From the NCBI RefSeq assembly GCF_964656455.1, contig NC_135717.1, positions 12,181,033-12,245,032 on the forward strand: a stretch of DNA of 64,000 nucleotides, in the 5' to 3' direction. The DNA is from Halichoerus grypus. Taxonomy: Eukaryota > Chordata > Mammalia > Carnivora > Phocidae. A program made the translations under genes and the position numbers. The notes under the pieces are model-generated. The model saw only the letters and a list, made by a program, of their open reading frames with translations, ran no database searches and was not told the origin of the DNA. Shown here one piece after another: positions 48,796-60,996 of this stretch. Every line of letters begins with the position of its first letter. The first letter of the stretch is position 1.

Positions 48796-48938
48796 GTAAT
48801 ACTCTTCTTTAAATTCATCCATTTATTCTTATCCATTTATCCCTGTCTTGAGTGGATGACGATTAGTTACTTATGGGGCAATGATTTTCATAAGAACTGG
48901 GCATAGAAACCAGAATTAGAGCACAATCTCCGCCCCCT

Positions 48939-48953
48939 CCCCCCCCCCCCCCC
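48939..48953. repeat. Poly-C run (15)
   Basis: C homopolymer within a C-rich stretch; prone to length error. Confidence 0.85.
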
Positions 48954-48959
48954 GCCCCG

Positions 48960-50484
48960 GTGGGTTCACGGTCTGGCTTAGAAGTTTTTTAACTTTTGGT
49001 GGGGCTTTAAAGGATTCACAAACTTCCCAAAAGTCATGGGCAGGAGATTTTGTGTACACACATTTTTCTAGCTTTCATCAGACTCTCTAAGGGGTCAGTG
49101 ACCCATAAAAGGTTAAGAACCCGGGTCTAGCACTTGTACAGCTGTTCCGAAAATGGTGGAAAAAGACAGTTTCTCTTGCCACCTATGATGTTTTTGACCT
49201 TTTGAGAGGCAATAGCAGTTTGAGAATTGCACCTGTTTTCTGCCCCAATTAAAATATTTAAAGAGAAGAAAACATAGTGTAGCAGCTGGGGCGTGGTCAG
49301 AACGAGACCAAGCGGTATGGGACATAGCTATTTTGGTGAACTGAATCAAAGTTAATATTAAAGGACTGCTTTACTGTGAGTGGTCAGTCTCATGGAGGAA
49401 CTTTTTAGCCAGGATACATAGTCAAGGTCCCGCCCACTTTTCTTATAATACATAATTAGCTGAATTATCCATAACAGCTTTCACTCCATGGATATACCTA
49501 AAGACTAACTTATTAATGTTGCATTCTATCCCCAGCATGTCCATTGAATTGCTTAATTCCAAAATAACTTTACCAGCTAGATTGCTGGCTCATCCTTCCT
49601 TAGCTCCTAAAATCCCCAAGTAACACTGTTCACAGAACAGAACTAGACATTAGAGAAGTCCATCTTGAACTGCTGTAGAAGGTTTACTTAGCAAAATACT
49701 AGAACCCCTTATGTATAATATTCTTATCCCAAAGGATAACTTTGTAATTCAATTTTAATTAAGGTTCTGCTCTTCTCTTCTTGTGACTTCATATGTTTCT
49801 TTGGGGAACAAAAATTCTTTAAATATTGCAGCTCTGGTAATGCTACATTTTAGGGTTGGATAGATTTGGATGAAGAGGGCAGTCAGTGGAATTAAATGTT
49901 ATTAATGGGTAAAATTCTTTGTCCATTTATTTGGATATTGTTCTTTTGGGGCCAGGAGGGAGTTAGAGGGCATTATCGTCACTGTTGGTGGTTCAAATGT
50001 CTGTAGCACCTATTTTGAACTTTTGTATATACTGTCTTTCATTATTATTTTTTAAGAAGTATGTTATCTAAGTAGATTTTAACTTACTGGACAGTGATTA
50101 TGTGTTCTAGGTCTTTATAGTCTTGCTATTATTTACCATACTGAGCACATAGTAGTAAATATTTGATTAATAGGATGTGTTGATTACCTTTGAGTCCTAG
50201 ACCCCCAAAAGACCAGAAGATAGACAAAATCTGAAATAAGAACTTGATCCATGCTTAGAAAGACAGGAATGTAAAAATGGGTTGGCAAGTCTGTCCCTTA
50301 GGCTTATGCTATATTCCCTTATTATTTTTTCAATGTTCATATAGAGCTGAGCCAGCTTATATTCTGTAGTTCTTTCAGATCTTAAGCATTTAGAATTCCA
50401 GTAACAATTTTATATACACACAATAATTAATTTTCATTTGGCAAATGTTTAGATGGAGTGAGACCTGAGAGCTTTTATTACTAT
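48960..50484. other. Intronic sequence, few relics
   Basis: A possible DNA-transposon relic at about 48985-49120 (GGTTAAGAACC end) and an L2-like tail at about 50080-50175. No gene. Confidence 0.4.
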
Positions 50485-50668
50485 TTTTTAAAGATTTTAT
50501 TTATTAAAGAGAGTGAGCACAGGAGCTGGGGGGTCAGAGGAGCAGAGAGAGAGAGACAAGCAGGCTCCATGCCCGGCACAGAGCCCGATGTGGGGCTCCA
50601 CGCAGGGCTCGATCTCTTGACCTGAGCTGAAATCAAGAACTTAACCGACTGAGCCACCCAGGTGCCCC
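50485..50668 (-). mobile_element. Can-SINE in AUTS2 intron 1 (antisense)
   Basis: TTTTTTAAAGATTTTATTTATT at the start, head GAGCCACCCAGGTGCCCC at the end. It lacks a few body segments (short internal deletions). Confidence 0.9.
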
Positions 50669-52149
50669 TATTATTTCTTTTAAAAGGAAAGGAGATCTCA
50701 CCACAGACTTATCACTACAAGATACCTGCTAATAGATAAATGGATGTTACCCTTAACCTGTCCTAATCAAATACACTTTTATCAGCTGTACTTGGGTGGA
50801 GGGAACTTTGGAGGCTTTTAATGAATGGATGACTATCATCAGTTATCTTGAAAATTAGGATTTTTAGGTTTGAGGAAGAGGGATCAGAATTGTGAAGGGG
50901 TTCATCACAAACCCTGCTGTGTGACAAGTGGATCTGGGAACGTTTCTCGTGTAGAAGAGATGGTTCAGAGGATACTTGGTGGCTACCTTAAAGTATTTGC
51001 AGGGTTTTTCATGAAGAGGGATTTTGATCCAGGTGGTCATTCCTACTCACATTGGAGGCACAATCAGGCATTCCATATAAAAAGAATAGATTTCTAATAG
51101 TGCTTTCTCAGGGTCTTGATTTCCAGTTGCTGAGGGCATGCAAACACACTTATCACTCACCTGGATTATTGTGATGGGGGTTAACACCAGGAATTAGTGA
51201 CCTCTGAGGTCTCTCCATCCCAGAGAGACTATGTTTATATGATTTTCAAGGCAAAGTGTTCTGAGTAAATCTACCCATGGTTCAAAATCCGAATCTGCTC
51301 CTTATACATTCTTATTCTTTTTAAAGAACTCAGTTGTAGGTGCTGTTTACTTAATTTCATGGTCATCATGTGTGTTGAACTGGAACGAAACTAAGTTTAT
51401 CCAGCCCTCCAGGTATATAGGTCTCTGCTCACAGTCTGAGCTCTGAAAAGGTAAGGTCATTCGAAAGCAGCATCTTGGCATATTCTTTATTGCCTGTGTG
51501 CTTGCAAATCAAAATGGGAATTGAGTTTACTCATTTGGGATATGCATGTTTTCATTTCAAGTCACTTAAGTGACAACTTTAAGGAAGATGTTCATGCTTT
51601 ATTTACCATAGGACTCCCCCACCTCTTTCCTTGAAAGAAATAGCGAGTTTCGAGGCTAGGAAGGTATTTTGTGATGGCTGCAAATATGGCTGAGAGTAAT
51701 AATTTGGTCTCCAGTTACATGCTGCAGTTGACCTAGACTGGAGATGCATTGTTAGAGTAAATGTATTTTGTAAGATGAGGGTGTTTTGGGGGGGTGGTGA
51801 GGGAGGAAGGCAGGGGGTAAAGTTGTGCATGCGGGGCCAGTCTTACTAGGAACGCTGAAATGAATTCTTCAGCCCTGAAGTACCAGAGGGCACCGTGGAT
51901 TAATGTTCTGGCCCTACTTCAGCATCCCATCCCTTCAGATACTTGGCACTGATTCGTTCATCTCAGAACTGAAGTTTTAAGGATTAAGAGGAGAGAGAAT
52001 AGAAATGCATCATTTTCTCTGCCAAAGGAGGTACTTAAACTAGGAAAGGAGGAGGGGACGTTAACAAATCAAGCCTTGGCAAGGAAATCTGTCATGAATC
52101 AGCGATGTCTTGGAAAGCCTCTGTAGCTGTATTTTACAAAACTAAACAT
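50669..52149. other. Unique intronic sequence
   Basis: No gene or named repeat. Confidence 0.4.
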
Positions 52150-52500
52150 TTATCGCTACCAACACTTGTCTCTCGCTTACCTTTAGGATCGGCTTCAGGT
52201 CGCTCTATGGAGGGAATGAATGCTTTTTTTGCCCATTTTGACAACATTAGGTAATTAATTTACAACTAGCTCAATTAGACTTCGGCCCATACAGTGTGTG
52301 CGTGGCCTTTTAAAGAGCCTTTGTTTTGATGCTAATTGAACTGGTTGTAGCAGCGACAGCCAAACAATTTACATTTATCTTTGGCAGGACACAAGGGCTC
52401 TCCCTTGGTATGGACAGCTGCATTTTCTTTTTTCCTCCTACCAAGTTTGGTACTAAAATGCTGTTTGCTTATTTTAATTTTCTAATTTAAAAAGCTTTGA
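52150..52500. promoter_or_regulatory. Candidate conserved non-coding element (best in window)
   Basis: Repeat-free block with GGTAATTAATTTAC (about 52250), CTCAATTAGAC (52270), GCCTTTGTTTTGATGCTAATTGAA (SOX/TCF-like core plus homeodomain site, 52317-52340), CAAACAATTTAC (52361) and CATTTATCT. The clustering of such words without decay or repeats is what vertebrate developmental enhancers look like. Confidence 0.35.
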
Positions 52501-53060
52501 AAATGACAAAAGCCACATATTTTATTGCAGACAAATGGGAAGATTTAGATAGATAAGAACGAAAATAAGATCATGGATAATCTTACTACTAAGAGAAAAC
52601 CATTCACAACCTGGCATTTGTCTTTTTATACTTTCCCCCATATAAGCGAATGCATGCATCTGTGTACATAAATGTTTTATTTATTTTTTTTATAAAAATG
52701 GGGTCACACCATATAAGCCTCTTCTACTTTTTTCCTACTTAATAGGTTGGAAACACCTTGACATTTCATAAAAGATTGTTCTACATTTAAAATAGCTGCA
52801 TAGCAGTCCATTTTGTGGGCTTACCAAAACATATTTAACCGTCTCTTTTTTATTGGACACTTAAGCTCGCTCCAGCTTTTTGATATTTTAACCAGCATTT
52901 TACATATATTCTTCTTACTAAATCTTTGTTAAATTCTTTAATTATTAGCAACAGACAAATTACTAGATATTGAGTTACTTGGATAGGGGCATGCATGTTT
53001 TTAAAGTTTTTGGTGTACACTGCCAAATTGTACTTCTCAGAGGTTGTACCAGTTTTCACA
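52501..53060 (-). mobile_element. Old L1 fragment, antisense
   Basis: AATAGCTGCATAGCAGTCCATTTTGTGGGC, TATTTAACCGTCTC, TGCCAAATTGTACTTCTCAG and AGGTTGTACCAG are the reverse complement of L1 ORF2 end / 3' UTR sequence; strongly diverged. Confidence 0.65.
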
Positions 53061-54967
53061 TTGACAGGCAGTAAAAGTGAGCTTTATGTTTATTCTTGAT
53101 ACACAGAGTACAGTATAGAAAGCCCTGACTCAGAGATGAGTTAAATCCTGATCAGTAATTTTGCTCTTGCTCCTAAAATTTATATCAACCTTATAAATCT
53201 TCTTTTTCCAGCATTAGGTGAACAGTACAATAGAGTTTTGCTCAATTTAATGATGGTGTGTTTTGTTTTGAAAAGGTATAGAATAAAAAAGCAAGTGACT
53301 GCTTCATTAAGACAGAGTGGTTTGTTTTTCCCCAGGGAAGATTCTGAAGCAACTTTTTTCATATGAATAAGAACCAACCTAAAGAAATAGACTAAAGTCA
53401 AAACAGGAAGTGGGATAGCTCTGCCCAGTGTATGAAAAAGATGTTTGTATCTTCTTGAGGTGGCAAAGCCCATGCCTAGAGGAGCGAGACTGTAAACCCT
53501 GGCATCTCCATCTCCCCTTGGAGAAGCCATCACAGCACCTTGTCTAAATTTTAGAGTATCTGCTGCATTGTTTTGTAGTCTCCTTACTTGTCTAAACTGT
53601 TGGGCTAGAATTCTCGAGAGTTGGTGTTGAATCTTATTTGCTGTATTTTCAGTGTCTGAATGTTGGACATGCAGTCAGATAAATATCAGGTGCTCATTGT
53701 CCACGGAATGAATAAAAGAATAGATATGCAGGAGAAAGATTGACATTTTGCTCAAGAGCAAGTTAACGATCCAAGCAGAAGTTAGAGTTCTCTCATCAGT
53801 GTCTTTCCCAGATTCTTATAGTACTGGGATTGCGTGTTCTTCCCAAGGTGGTACTTTGTATGATTATATTTAAAATCAATAGTAAAATTCTCATTTTATG
53901 CATAGTGTAGCCTCCCAAACCCCTCTTTTTCTGCTCTGGTAGCATTAGCCGCAGTTTTTGTTAAAATTCAACACACTCTTAACTCATATTTCTGTTTCCC
54001 TTTCTCTCTTTCTTTTATATTTTCATCTCTCAAATTTCATTCTCCGTTGATGTTTTAATTTACTCCAAGCAGTATTGCCATCTGGATGTCAAAATGCATT
54101 GAATTGACCTCTTATCTGGAGATCCAAGCCAAGGTCTCACCTGCTCAGGAAATGAGGGATTTAGCCAAGAATTGAAGCAGGTAAAGTCAAGTCTTCTCCC
54201 AAGGCCCAGGTGCTGTCGGTTTGCCAGGCTGTATTTTGATTCACGGTGGGGTGCAGACGTGCCTTGTTTGCCCATAGAAAGCAGCTTCTGAATACAGTTT
54301 CTGCTTGGAACTTTTCATTTTGCCAGTGCCAGATAATATTTGCGGCAAAAGTTGGTTTTAGGGCAAACCAGGAGAAAGGGGAATTAAAAAAAGAAGTTTT
54401 AACATTTCTGTATTTTAATTTTTTCCTGTGACTACAGCCTTTTTGCCTTCTTAGTGAATTATTACAGGATTTTATTAAAATTGTAAGTTCTGGAAATTAG
54501 ACACCATGGTAGTTAGGCCAGCATGGGATACTGTACTCTTAGGTTCCATAATATTTCATAGTACATCTCTTTATTGTATGTTAAATGATAGGGAAGTATA
54601 ATAAAATGTACCTAGAGAGTACTTATCTATTTTATGTCCTGTAACATTCAGTACTTGATGCAAATGTAGCAGATCTCGACTCAAAAAGGAACAAAACTGG
54701 TTATAGCTCAAAAAAAGGATGGCAAGTTCTTTGTGGATAGTGTAAGTTCACCAGCATCACGGACTTTGGGACCCTAAGGGACCATTATAACATCTAGTCC
54801 AGCTGTTGCTTATGCAGATGGAGGAAAGAATTAGCCGCTGGTCCAGGGTCATTCAGCTGGTTAGGGAGAGAGCTGTGGGCCAAACCTAGAACGAAATACG
54901 CAGTCTGCTGTGTTTTTCATTTTCTGACCACAGTGGATGCATTTCGTCTAATCTCTATTTCTTTTTT
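53061..54967. other. Mostly unique intronic sequence
   Basis: Possible L2-like tail at about 53630-53720, a MIR-like piece at about 54090-54215 and another at about 54745-54895. No gene. Confidence 0.4.
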
Positions 54968-55082
54968 AAAATTTTTCTAAGCTTTTATTTTTAAGTAATC
55001 TCTACACCCAGTGTGGGGCTCGAACTTACAACCCTAAGATCAAGAGTCGCACGCTCCACTGATGGAGCCGGCCAGGTGCCCC
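54968..55082 (-). mobile_element. Old short Can-SINE in intron 1
   Basis: TTTTATTTTTAAGTAATCTC, GTGGGGCTCGAACTTACAAC and the head GCCGGCCAGGTGCCCC. Older subtype without the CT body. Flanks share TATAATCTCT-like sequence. Confidence 0.85.
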
Positions 55083-58000
55083 TAGTATAATCTCTCTTTA
55101 AAAGAGCATACTATTTGATGTTTTGTTGGCTTGAAACCTGTTGTTGTGCCCAAGGACCCCCAAAAGCTACCCCGCTGCTCGTTTTTCCTGGTGGTCCAGG
55201 TCATTCCATGCTTCTTTGAGGGTGGCTCGGGCCATGATGGACATGAAAGCTGTGTTGTGACAGTGCTTAGAGAATTGTCTCTGATGAAACGACTTCTTAC
55301 CTTTTAAAGAAAGCAGTGAAAAGACAGACGGGGAATCGTCATTTCATAACACTATTGATTCTGGACAGAGAGAAGCCCAGGTGGCAGATGGTCACAGCAG
55401 CGCCTTGCTGTCTTGGCCCATCTTTTGCAGCCTTACATAACCGGGGGTCATTGGTTCTCCATCTTAATCTGTATTCCTGGATTCACATTATGATCTTGGT
55501 CAACACCTCAGCCTCAGTTTCCTTTTAGGCAATTCAAGGGGGTTTAAATGAATGATTTCTAAGGTACCTTTCCAGGTCTTGCATAATCATTCTGTGAAAA
55601 TGAGTACCTTTATGGAAGCTTATCCACATGATCAAATAACCAAACATGGATTTCTTGCGGTCCATTTTATTGCTGTTTTGATTGGTTTTCATGGGAATTT
55701 GGAAAATGTCTACAGACTTTACTGTGATCAAGCTGCTAGCAGTTATTCACAGAACACACACCAGGTGCTTGGGGCTATAAAAGAAATAGTGTCCAGCCTG
55801 GGGAGACCAGAAAGTGTTCTTTATCTCCCAGGCTGGGGATGGAGGGCATTCTTCCCTGCCACTGGATTTGAGCTCTTGTGAGTGCAGGGCCTTTGTCTGT
55901 CTTTTATAGTGCAGGGCTCAGTAAATATTGGTTTTATGAATGAAACAATGAATCCACTTGTCAGTCTTGCTTGTATTTGCTGAAGATGTCCCACTGAGAT
56001 TTATTGTTTTGTTCAACTTTTAAATGCTGTTAACTGGAATAAATTTTTCAGAAAGTTCCTTACCTTCCATAGAAGAATGAGACCAAACTATGCTGAGGCT
56101 AAATGAAAAAATCCATAAATACTACATTCCTTTCTTGGAAATTCACTTTAATATTAGCATATTGAAAGCAATGAAATGTCTGCCTTAAAGTAACTTTATT
56201 TGACCCAGCATTTCCCAAATTTATTTGAACTTGGAATCCTATCCTTTCCACTGCCCCCCATGGAATAGTTGTTAATAGTCTGCAGAGCTCTGACCAGTGA
56301 AAGAGGAAAGTTGGGTTAGGGAATAGTAATATGGAATAAATAGTAGCAGCAACATTGGCTAAGAATAATTAATTCAGCCCTGATGGAGCATATATGTTAA
56401 GCACTGCTTCTGGCAACCCTGTGTGAAATCGTGGTGGACCTGTTGTGGTTTTTTTCCCTTCTGTTTTAAAAATGACTGTCTGTGCTTCATTGGAGATTGA
56501 AGGTTAGGTGATAGATTAAAGGAAGTTGCAAGTGACCTAATGGCTATTTTACAGTTGTGGAAGTTGAATGGTGAAGTTTTAACTTGTGTCAAGGGCTGCC
56601 CTGTCCGGTACTGCAGGGAATAATGATGAAAGGAGTCTGCGTCTGCTCCTTTGGGAGCTGGCTGTCCGGTGGAGACAGACAGATATGTAAACAGATGATA
56701 GCAGTAACGTACGCAAATGTGTAATGAGCAGAAATAGGAGAGAGGAAGGAATGGTATTTTCCCCCAAATTTAAAACAGAGTTGCTGTTTATACAATAAGC
56801 CAAAACCAAATTAACTGGAACCCCTCTAGATCTCCCAGACAAAATTCTACTTACACATCCAGACTCAACTGACTAGGCTTCTTGATGCTTTCCCGGTTCC
56901 AGAATTGATTGCATCATCTGTAATCCCCTCAGAGCCTTGCTTACACCCATCATGGGCTTTATCACAATCTGCCTTGTATGTGAATGACTTGAGGACACAG
57001 CAGGGTCATCATTGTCTCTCTGTGGCCAGGACCTGCAGGCACAGCATGTACCACATCCAACCGTGCTTCTCAGCTGTTTTGCTTAGACTTGGGGGAAAGG
57101 CTGTGAAAGTTACTCACTTTCCGTAATTCAGTAAATAAAAACAGGTTTTATACAAATCATAGGTTGAGAAGGTGGTAGTGTTACTGAGAGCATGGCTCCT
57201 TTCCATAGCTTTTTTCTCCCCAGAATGCGGACATGTGACTTAAGTCTCAAGAAGGCGATTACATTTTTGTAGGAGTGCAGCAATTGTACATCATGAAGCA
57301 TTTTTATTTCGCGTGAACATTTTGTAGTCGCCAGTTTTTGCAGGACCTTCCTCTTACGTCCTGTGTTTCACCTGGACTGTTGTAAGAATAAGTTCAGTTT
57401 GTACTCTGTTCCCCAACTGGTGGTTGTGTGTGATGCCCAAGGTCAGGGTGTTGATTGATGACATTTTTGTTAAAGTATTTGTAGCCATACGCAGTTTGGG
57501 GCAGTGGAAATGATGAGACTGGAAGTCAGCCTGACTCGCTCTCCTAGTTCATTTTCTTTTGTGACCGTGGGCAAGTTTCTTTGCCTTGCAGTCACTGAGG
57601 GGGTTGGACCAGAAGTAGCAGAGCCTCTTCTAATGCTGACATTCCATGATTCTCTGGGGAGGATTCCATTCCAGGAGGTTTAAAAGTGGATACATTTTTA
57701 GGTTAAATGGCTTTGTTCATTTAGTTTTTCTTCCCCCATACCCCATTTTGGTGTAGCAAGACTACAGGCCATGGAGTAAAACCAAATTACCTAGAATTCT
57801 CAAAAGATTGCAGTTCTTATCCTATTTTGAGGGGAAGAAAAAAAGGACAGCAAAACAAGCTTGTCCATATCTATGAATCAAGACAAATTCCTCCCATTTG
57901 TTTCCATGCACAGCATACGTACCTGTATTCATTGAGGTGCTGCAGAGTCTTCCCTGAAGAGGAACTGCTTGGTTGGGTTTGCCATCCTAAACCTAGGAAG

Positions 58001-58354
58001 AAGCATACGTGGTACATTCTGAGTATTTTCATCGAGAGTTGAGACAAAAAGTTGTCTGGGTGGAGAGGCCTTGTTACAGGAAGTTGGCTTCCAGCTTTAT
58101 GATGAATGTACTGCGTATCCTTGGATATGTCACTGAACCTTTATGCATTTTAGTGTCCTCCATGGACAGAATGCTATCATTCTGATTATAAATAGCTCTG
58201 TAATTAGACAATTCTAGGCATTTATTTCAGGCTCCTTCCTGTTCTTTTCCTTGAAAGATTAACATCCCCACTTCCACTCCCACACAATCCCAGACAATTG
58301 TTGATTTGTGAGGGAAAAGAATTTTAAAACACTTCAAGTGGTACATTCAAGAAA
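55083..58354. other. Mostly unique intronic sequence
   Basis: An L2-like tail at about 55873-55955 (CAGTAAATATTGGTTTTATGAATGAA) and a MIR-like piece at about 57500-57650. No gene; the ORFs here show no domains. Confidence 0.42.
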
Positions 58355-58945
58355 ATTGTCTTGTGTTAGTTATCTATTGCTGTATAACAATATTACCACA
58401 AACAATGTTTTTGTGGCCTTAAAATAAGCCCTGTTTATTATCTCACAGTTCTGTGGGTCCAGAGTTTGGGCATAGCCTAGCTGGGTCCTTCGCACAGCTG
58501 CTGTCAAGATGTTGCATAGGACTGGAGACTTCATCTGGATGCTTGTCTGGGGAAGGACTCGCTACCAAGCTTGTTCAGGTTGTTGGTGGAATTCATTCCT
58601 TGGCAGCGGTAAGCCTGAGGGGCCTTGTTTGCTTGCTGCGTAGGGGCTCCCTCTGCTCCTTGAGGCTGCCCACATTTCCTTGTCATGTGAGGTTTCCCCA
58701 TGTGGCTGCTCACTTTCTCTTAGCCAACAAGAGAGTAAGGCAGATACAGACACTAGTCTTTTGTGATGTAATCACGCACGTCTGTCATCTTTGCTGTATC
58801 CTACAGGTTAGAAACAAGTCAGAGGTCCCTCCCATACTCAGGGAGAGAGGATTGTACAAGGCTATGGACCCACCAGGAGGTGAGGATCGTGGGGGTCACC
58901 TTAAGAGTGTTATCCGCACATATGAGAGACAGAAGCCATGTTTAA
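58355..58945 (-). mobile_element. Ancient LTR-type repeat, antisense
   Basis: TTAGTTATCTATTGCTGTATAACAA, TTATTATCTCACAGTTCTGTG, TAGCTGGGTCCTTCGCACAG, GGAAGGACTCGCTACCAAGC and AGGAGGTGAGGATCGTGGG are the ordered words of a widespread mammalian LTR-like repeat. The 190-codon ORF at 58453-59025 runs through it and is not a gene. Confidence 0.6.
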
Positions 58946-59245
58946 CGTTTTTTGTTTATATTTTCCTGTGGATGTATGCTGGAACATCTTACTTCACAGA
59001 AAGAGCCTCAGTAAACCTTGACTGACTGAAAAATCCTTCTGCTCAGATAAAGCTACAGGTCCACAATGTTTTTGTGCCATGCTTTTTTAAAAATTATTAT
59101 TTCACAGATAAATGGTGAAAGCAGGGTTTGAAGCCCATTCATTTTTTTGCTTTCCTGCCTGGCGCAGCATCTGTAGGTATTAGGTGCTGAGTGTTTGTTC
59201 AAGGATTGTAGCAGCATTGAGTTAACTTGAAGAAGGTCTATGCTA

Positions 59246-59625
59246 GAGACTGAATTATGCCCCCCTCAAATTCATATATTGTAGCCCTAACCCCCAGTGT
59301 GATGATATTTGGAAATGGGGCCTTTGGGAGATGTTTAAGTTTGGGTCAGATGATGAGGATGGACCTTCAGGATGGATTAGTGCCCTTGTAAGGAGAGGTA
59401 CCAGAGAGCTTTCTCTCTCTCTCTCTCTCTCTCTCTCCCCCCTCCATGTGAGGGCCCAGCAAGAAGGTCAGGTGGCTGTCTCCCAGCCAGGAAGAGAGCT
59501 CTAACCAGAAACTGACCATGCTGGCACCTTGATTTTAGAGTTCTAGCCTCCAGAACTGTGAGAAAATAAATGTCTGTTGTTGAAGTCCCCCAGTCAATGG
59601 TAGTAAGACACTCCCCCCACATCAC
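59246..59625 (+). mobile_element. Solo MLT1-type (ERVL-MaLR) LTR
   Basis: GACTGAATTATGCCCCCCTC, GTAGCCCTAACCCCCAGTGTGATG, GGGGCCTTTGGGAGATG and CCTCCAGAACTGTGAGAAAATAAATG show MaLR order including the AATAAA signal. A (CT)n tract (59413-59438) is expanded within it. No internal genes. Confidence 0.75.
59411..59438. repeat. (CT)n microsatellite inside LTR
   Basis: About thirteen perfect CT units, followed by a C-run. Confidence 0.9.
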
Positions 59626-59837
59626 CCTGCTGTTCTGTTTAGAGAGAGGTACACAGGGAAGTACGAAGCTTGCAGAATGGCAGTTGGCCCCCTCGCAGCC
59701 CCAAGCTAGGGAGAGTGGTGTATAATTTCAACCATTTCTATTCTTTATTGACCTGTGGTCATAACTGTTGGTGGAGGGTCTCTGGATTTTTTTTCTTGGC
59801 AAAATGATGATTCAGAATACACTGCCTTTGGTGTTTG

Positions 59838-60015
59838 TTTTTTAAGATTTATTTATTTTAGAGAGCATGGGGGTGGGGTGCATGGTGGAGGGGCAGAGAG
59901 AGAGAGGGAAAGTGAGAATCTCAAGCAGATTCTATGCTGAGCTCACTACCCTGAGATGATGACCTGAGTTGAAACCAGGAGTTGGACACAACCAGTTGAG
60001 CCCCTCAGGTACCCC
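59838..60015 (-). mobile_element. Can-SINE (diverged) in intron 1
   Basis: TTTTTTAAGATTTATTTATTTTAGAG to GAGCCCCTCAGGTACCCC. Flanks share TGCCTTTGGT(G/T)TTT, a target duplication. Confidence 0.88.
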
Positions 60016-60782
60016 AATATTGCCTTTGGTTTTTAAGTGTTGTACTGCCAAACAGGAACAGCCTGTTGGTGGGGACTTAAATAGTGAATTCTTAATTTCT
60101 TCCTGAAGCTTACCTTTCTTTTTCTTTTTTTTATCTTTTAAAATTCATTTGTTCGTTCTTCATTCCTTCATTCATAGGTTGCGTTGCAGAGGGCTCAGTA
60201 CTGTTCCCCCAGTTTTCTGACTTCCTGACTTTATCTCTCTAGGTTCTCTCTTGGTACAAGTGGGATATTCGTGTGTATCTAAGAAGAAGGAAATAGTTAG
60301 GGAGAGCTCTCCACAAGTAATTGGAGCTCACTGAATGACAGTTGGACTAACCGTAGAAGAATGACTAACATGTTACGTTTATTTTTCAGTTTCGTTCGTC
60401 ATACGAACAGTGGCATGGTATAATACATTATTGATCTCAGTGAGTAAGAGAATTGGGGAAAGGAACCAAGAAAATCTCACCATCTTCCTTCTGCTTGAAA
60501 ACAAATCTTGAATTCTTGAACAGGGATTTAAAAAAAATACTTTAATAATTGCCGTCAAAATTATCAAGCGGTGAGGGTCATTTGTTTGACCTGGCACTTA
60601 ATTGTAAAGGAAGGACTCACAAGTGATTCGGAGGAAGGGTTTAGGATTTCAGAATTCCATCCCTTTCATTTTATACCTTCGGAGACTGAAGGCATCACAC
60701 ACTGATATACAATCACGTGGAAGAGAAGGAACCCGAGTCATAAATCTTCTCTTTTATACAAACTCAACATTTTCAGTAATTT

Positions 60783-60978
60783 TTTTTTTTAAAGGTTTTA
60801 TTTATTTATTTGACAGAGAGAGACACAGCGAGAGAGGGAACACAAGCAGGGGGAGTGGGAGAGGGAGAAGCAGGCTTCCCACTGAGCAAGGAGCCTGATG
60901 CGGGGCTCGATCCCAGGACTCTGGGATCATGACCTGAGCCGAAGGCAGACGCTTAACGACTGAGCCACCCAGGCACCC
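60783..60978 (-). mobile_element. Can-SINE in AUTS2 intron 1 (antisense)
   Basis: T-run then AAAGGTTTTATTTATTT, head GAGCCACCCAGGCACCCC. Perfect 18-bp duplication CAACATTTTCAGTAATTT at 60765-60782 and 60979-60996. Probably young. Confidence 0.96.
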
Positions 60979-60996
60979 CAACATTTTCAGTAATTT

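Noticed and set aside
58453..59025. 190-codon ORF in intron 1
   Set aside because: It runs through an ancient LTR-type repeat in antisense; the translation resembles no host protein.
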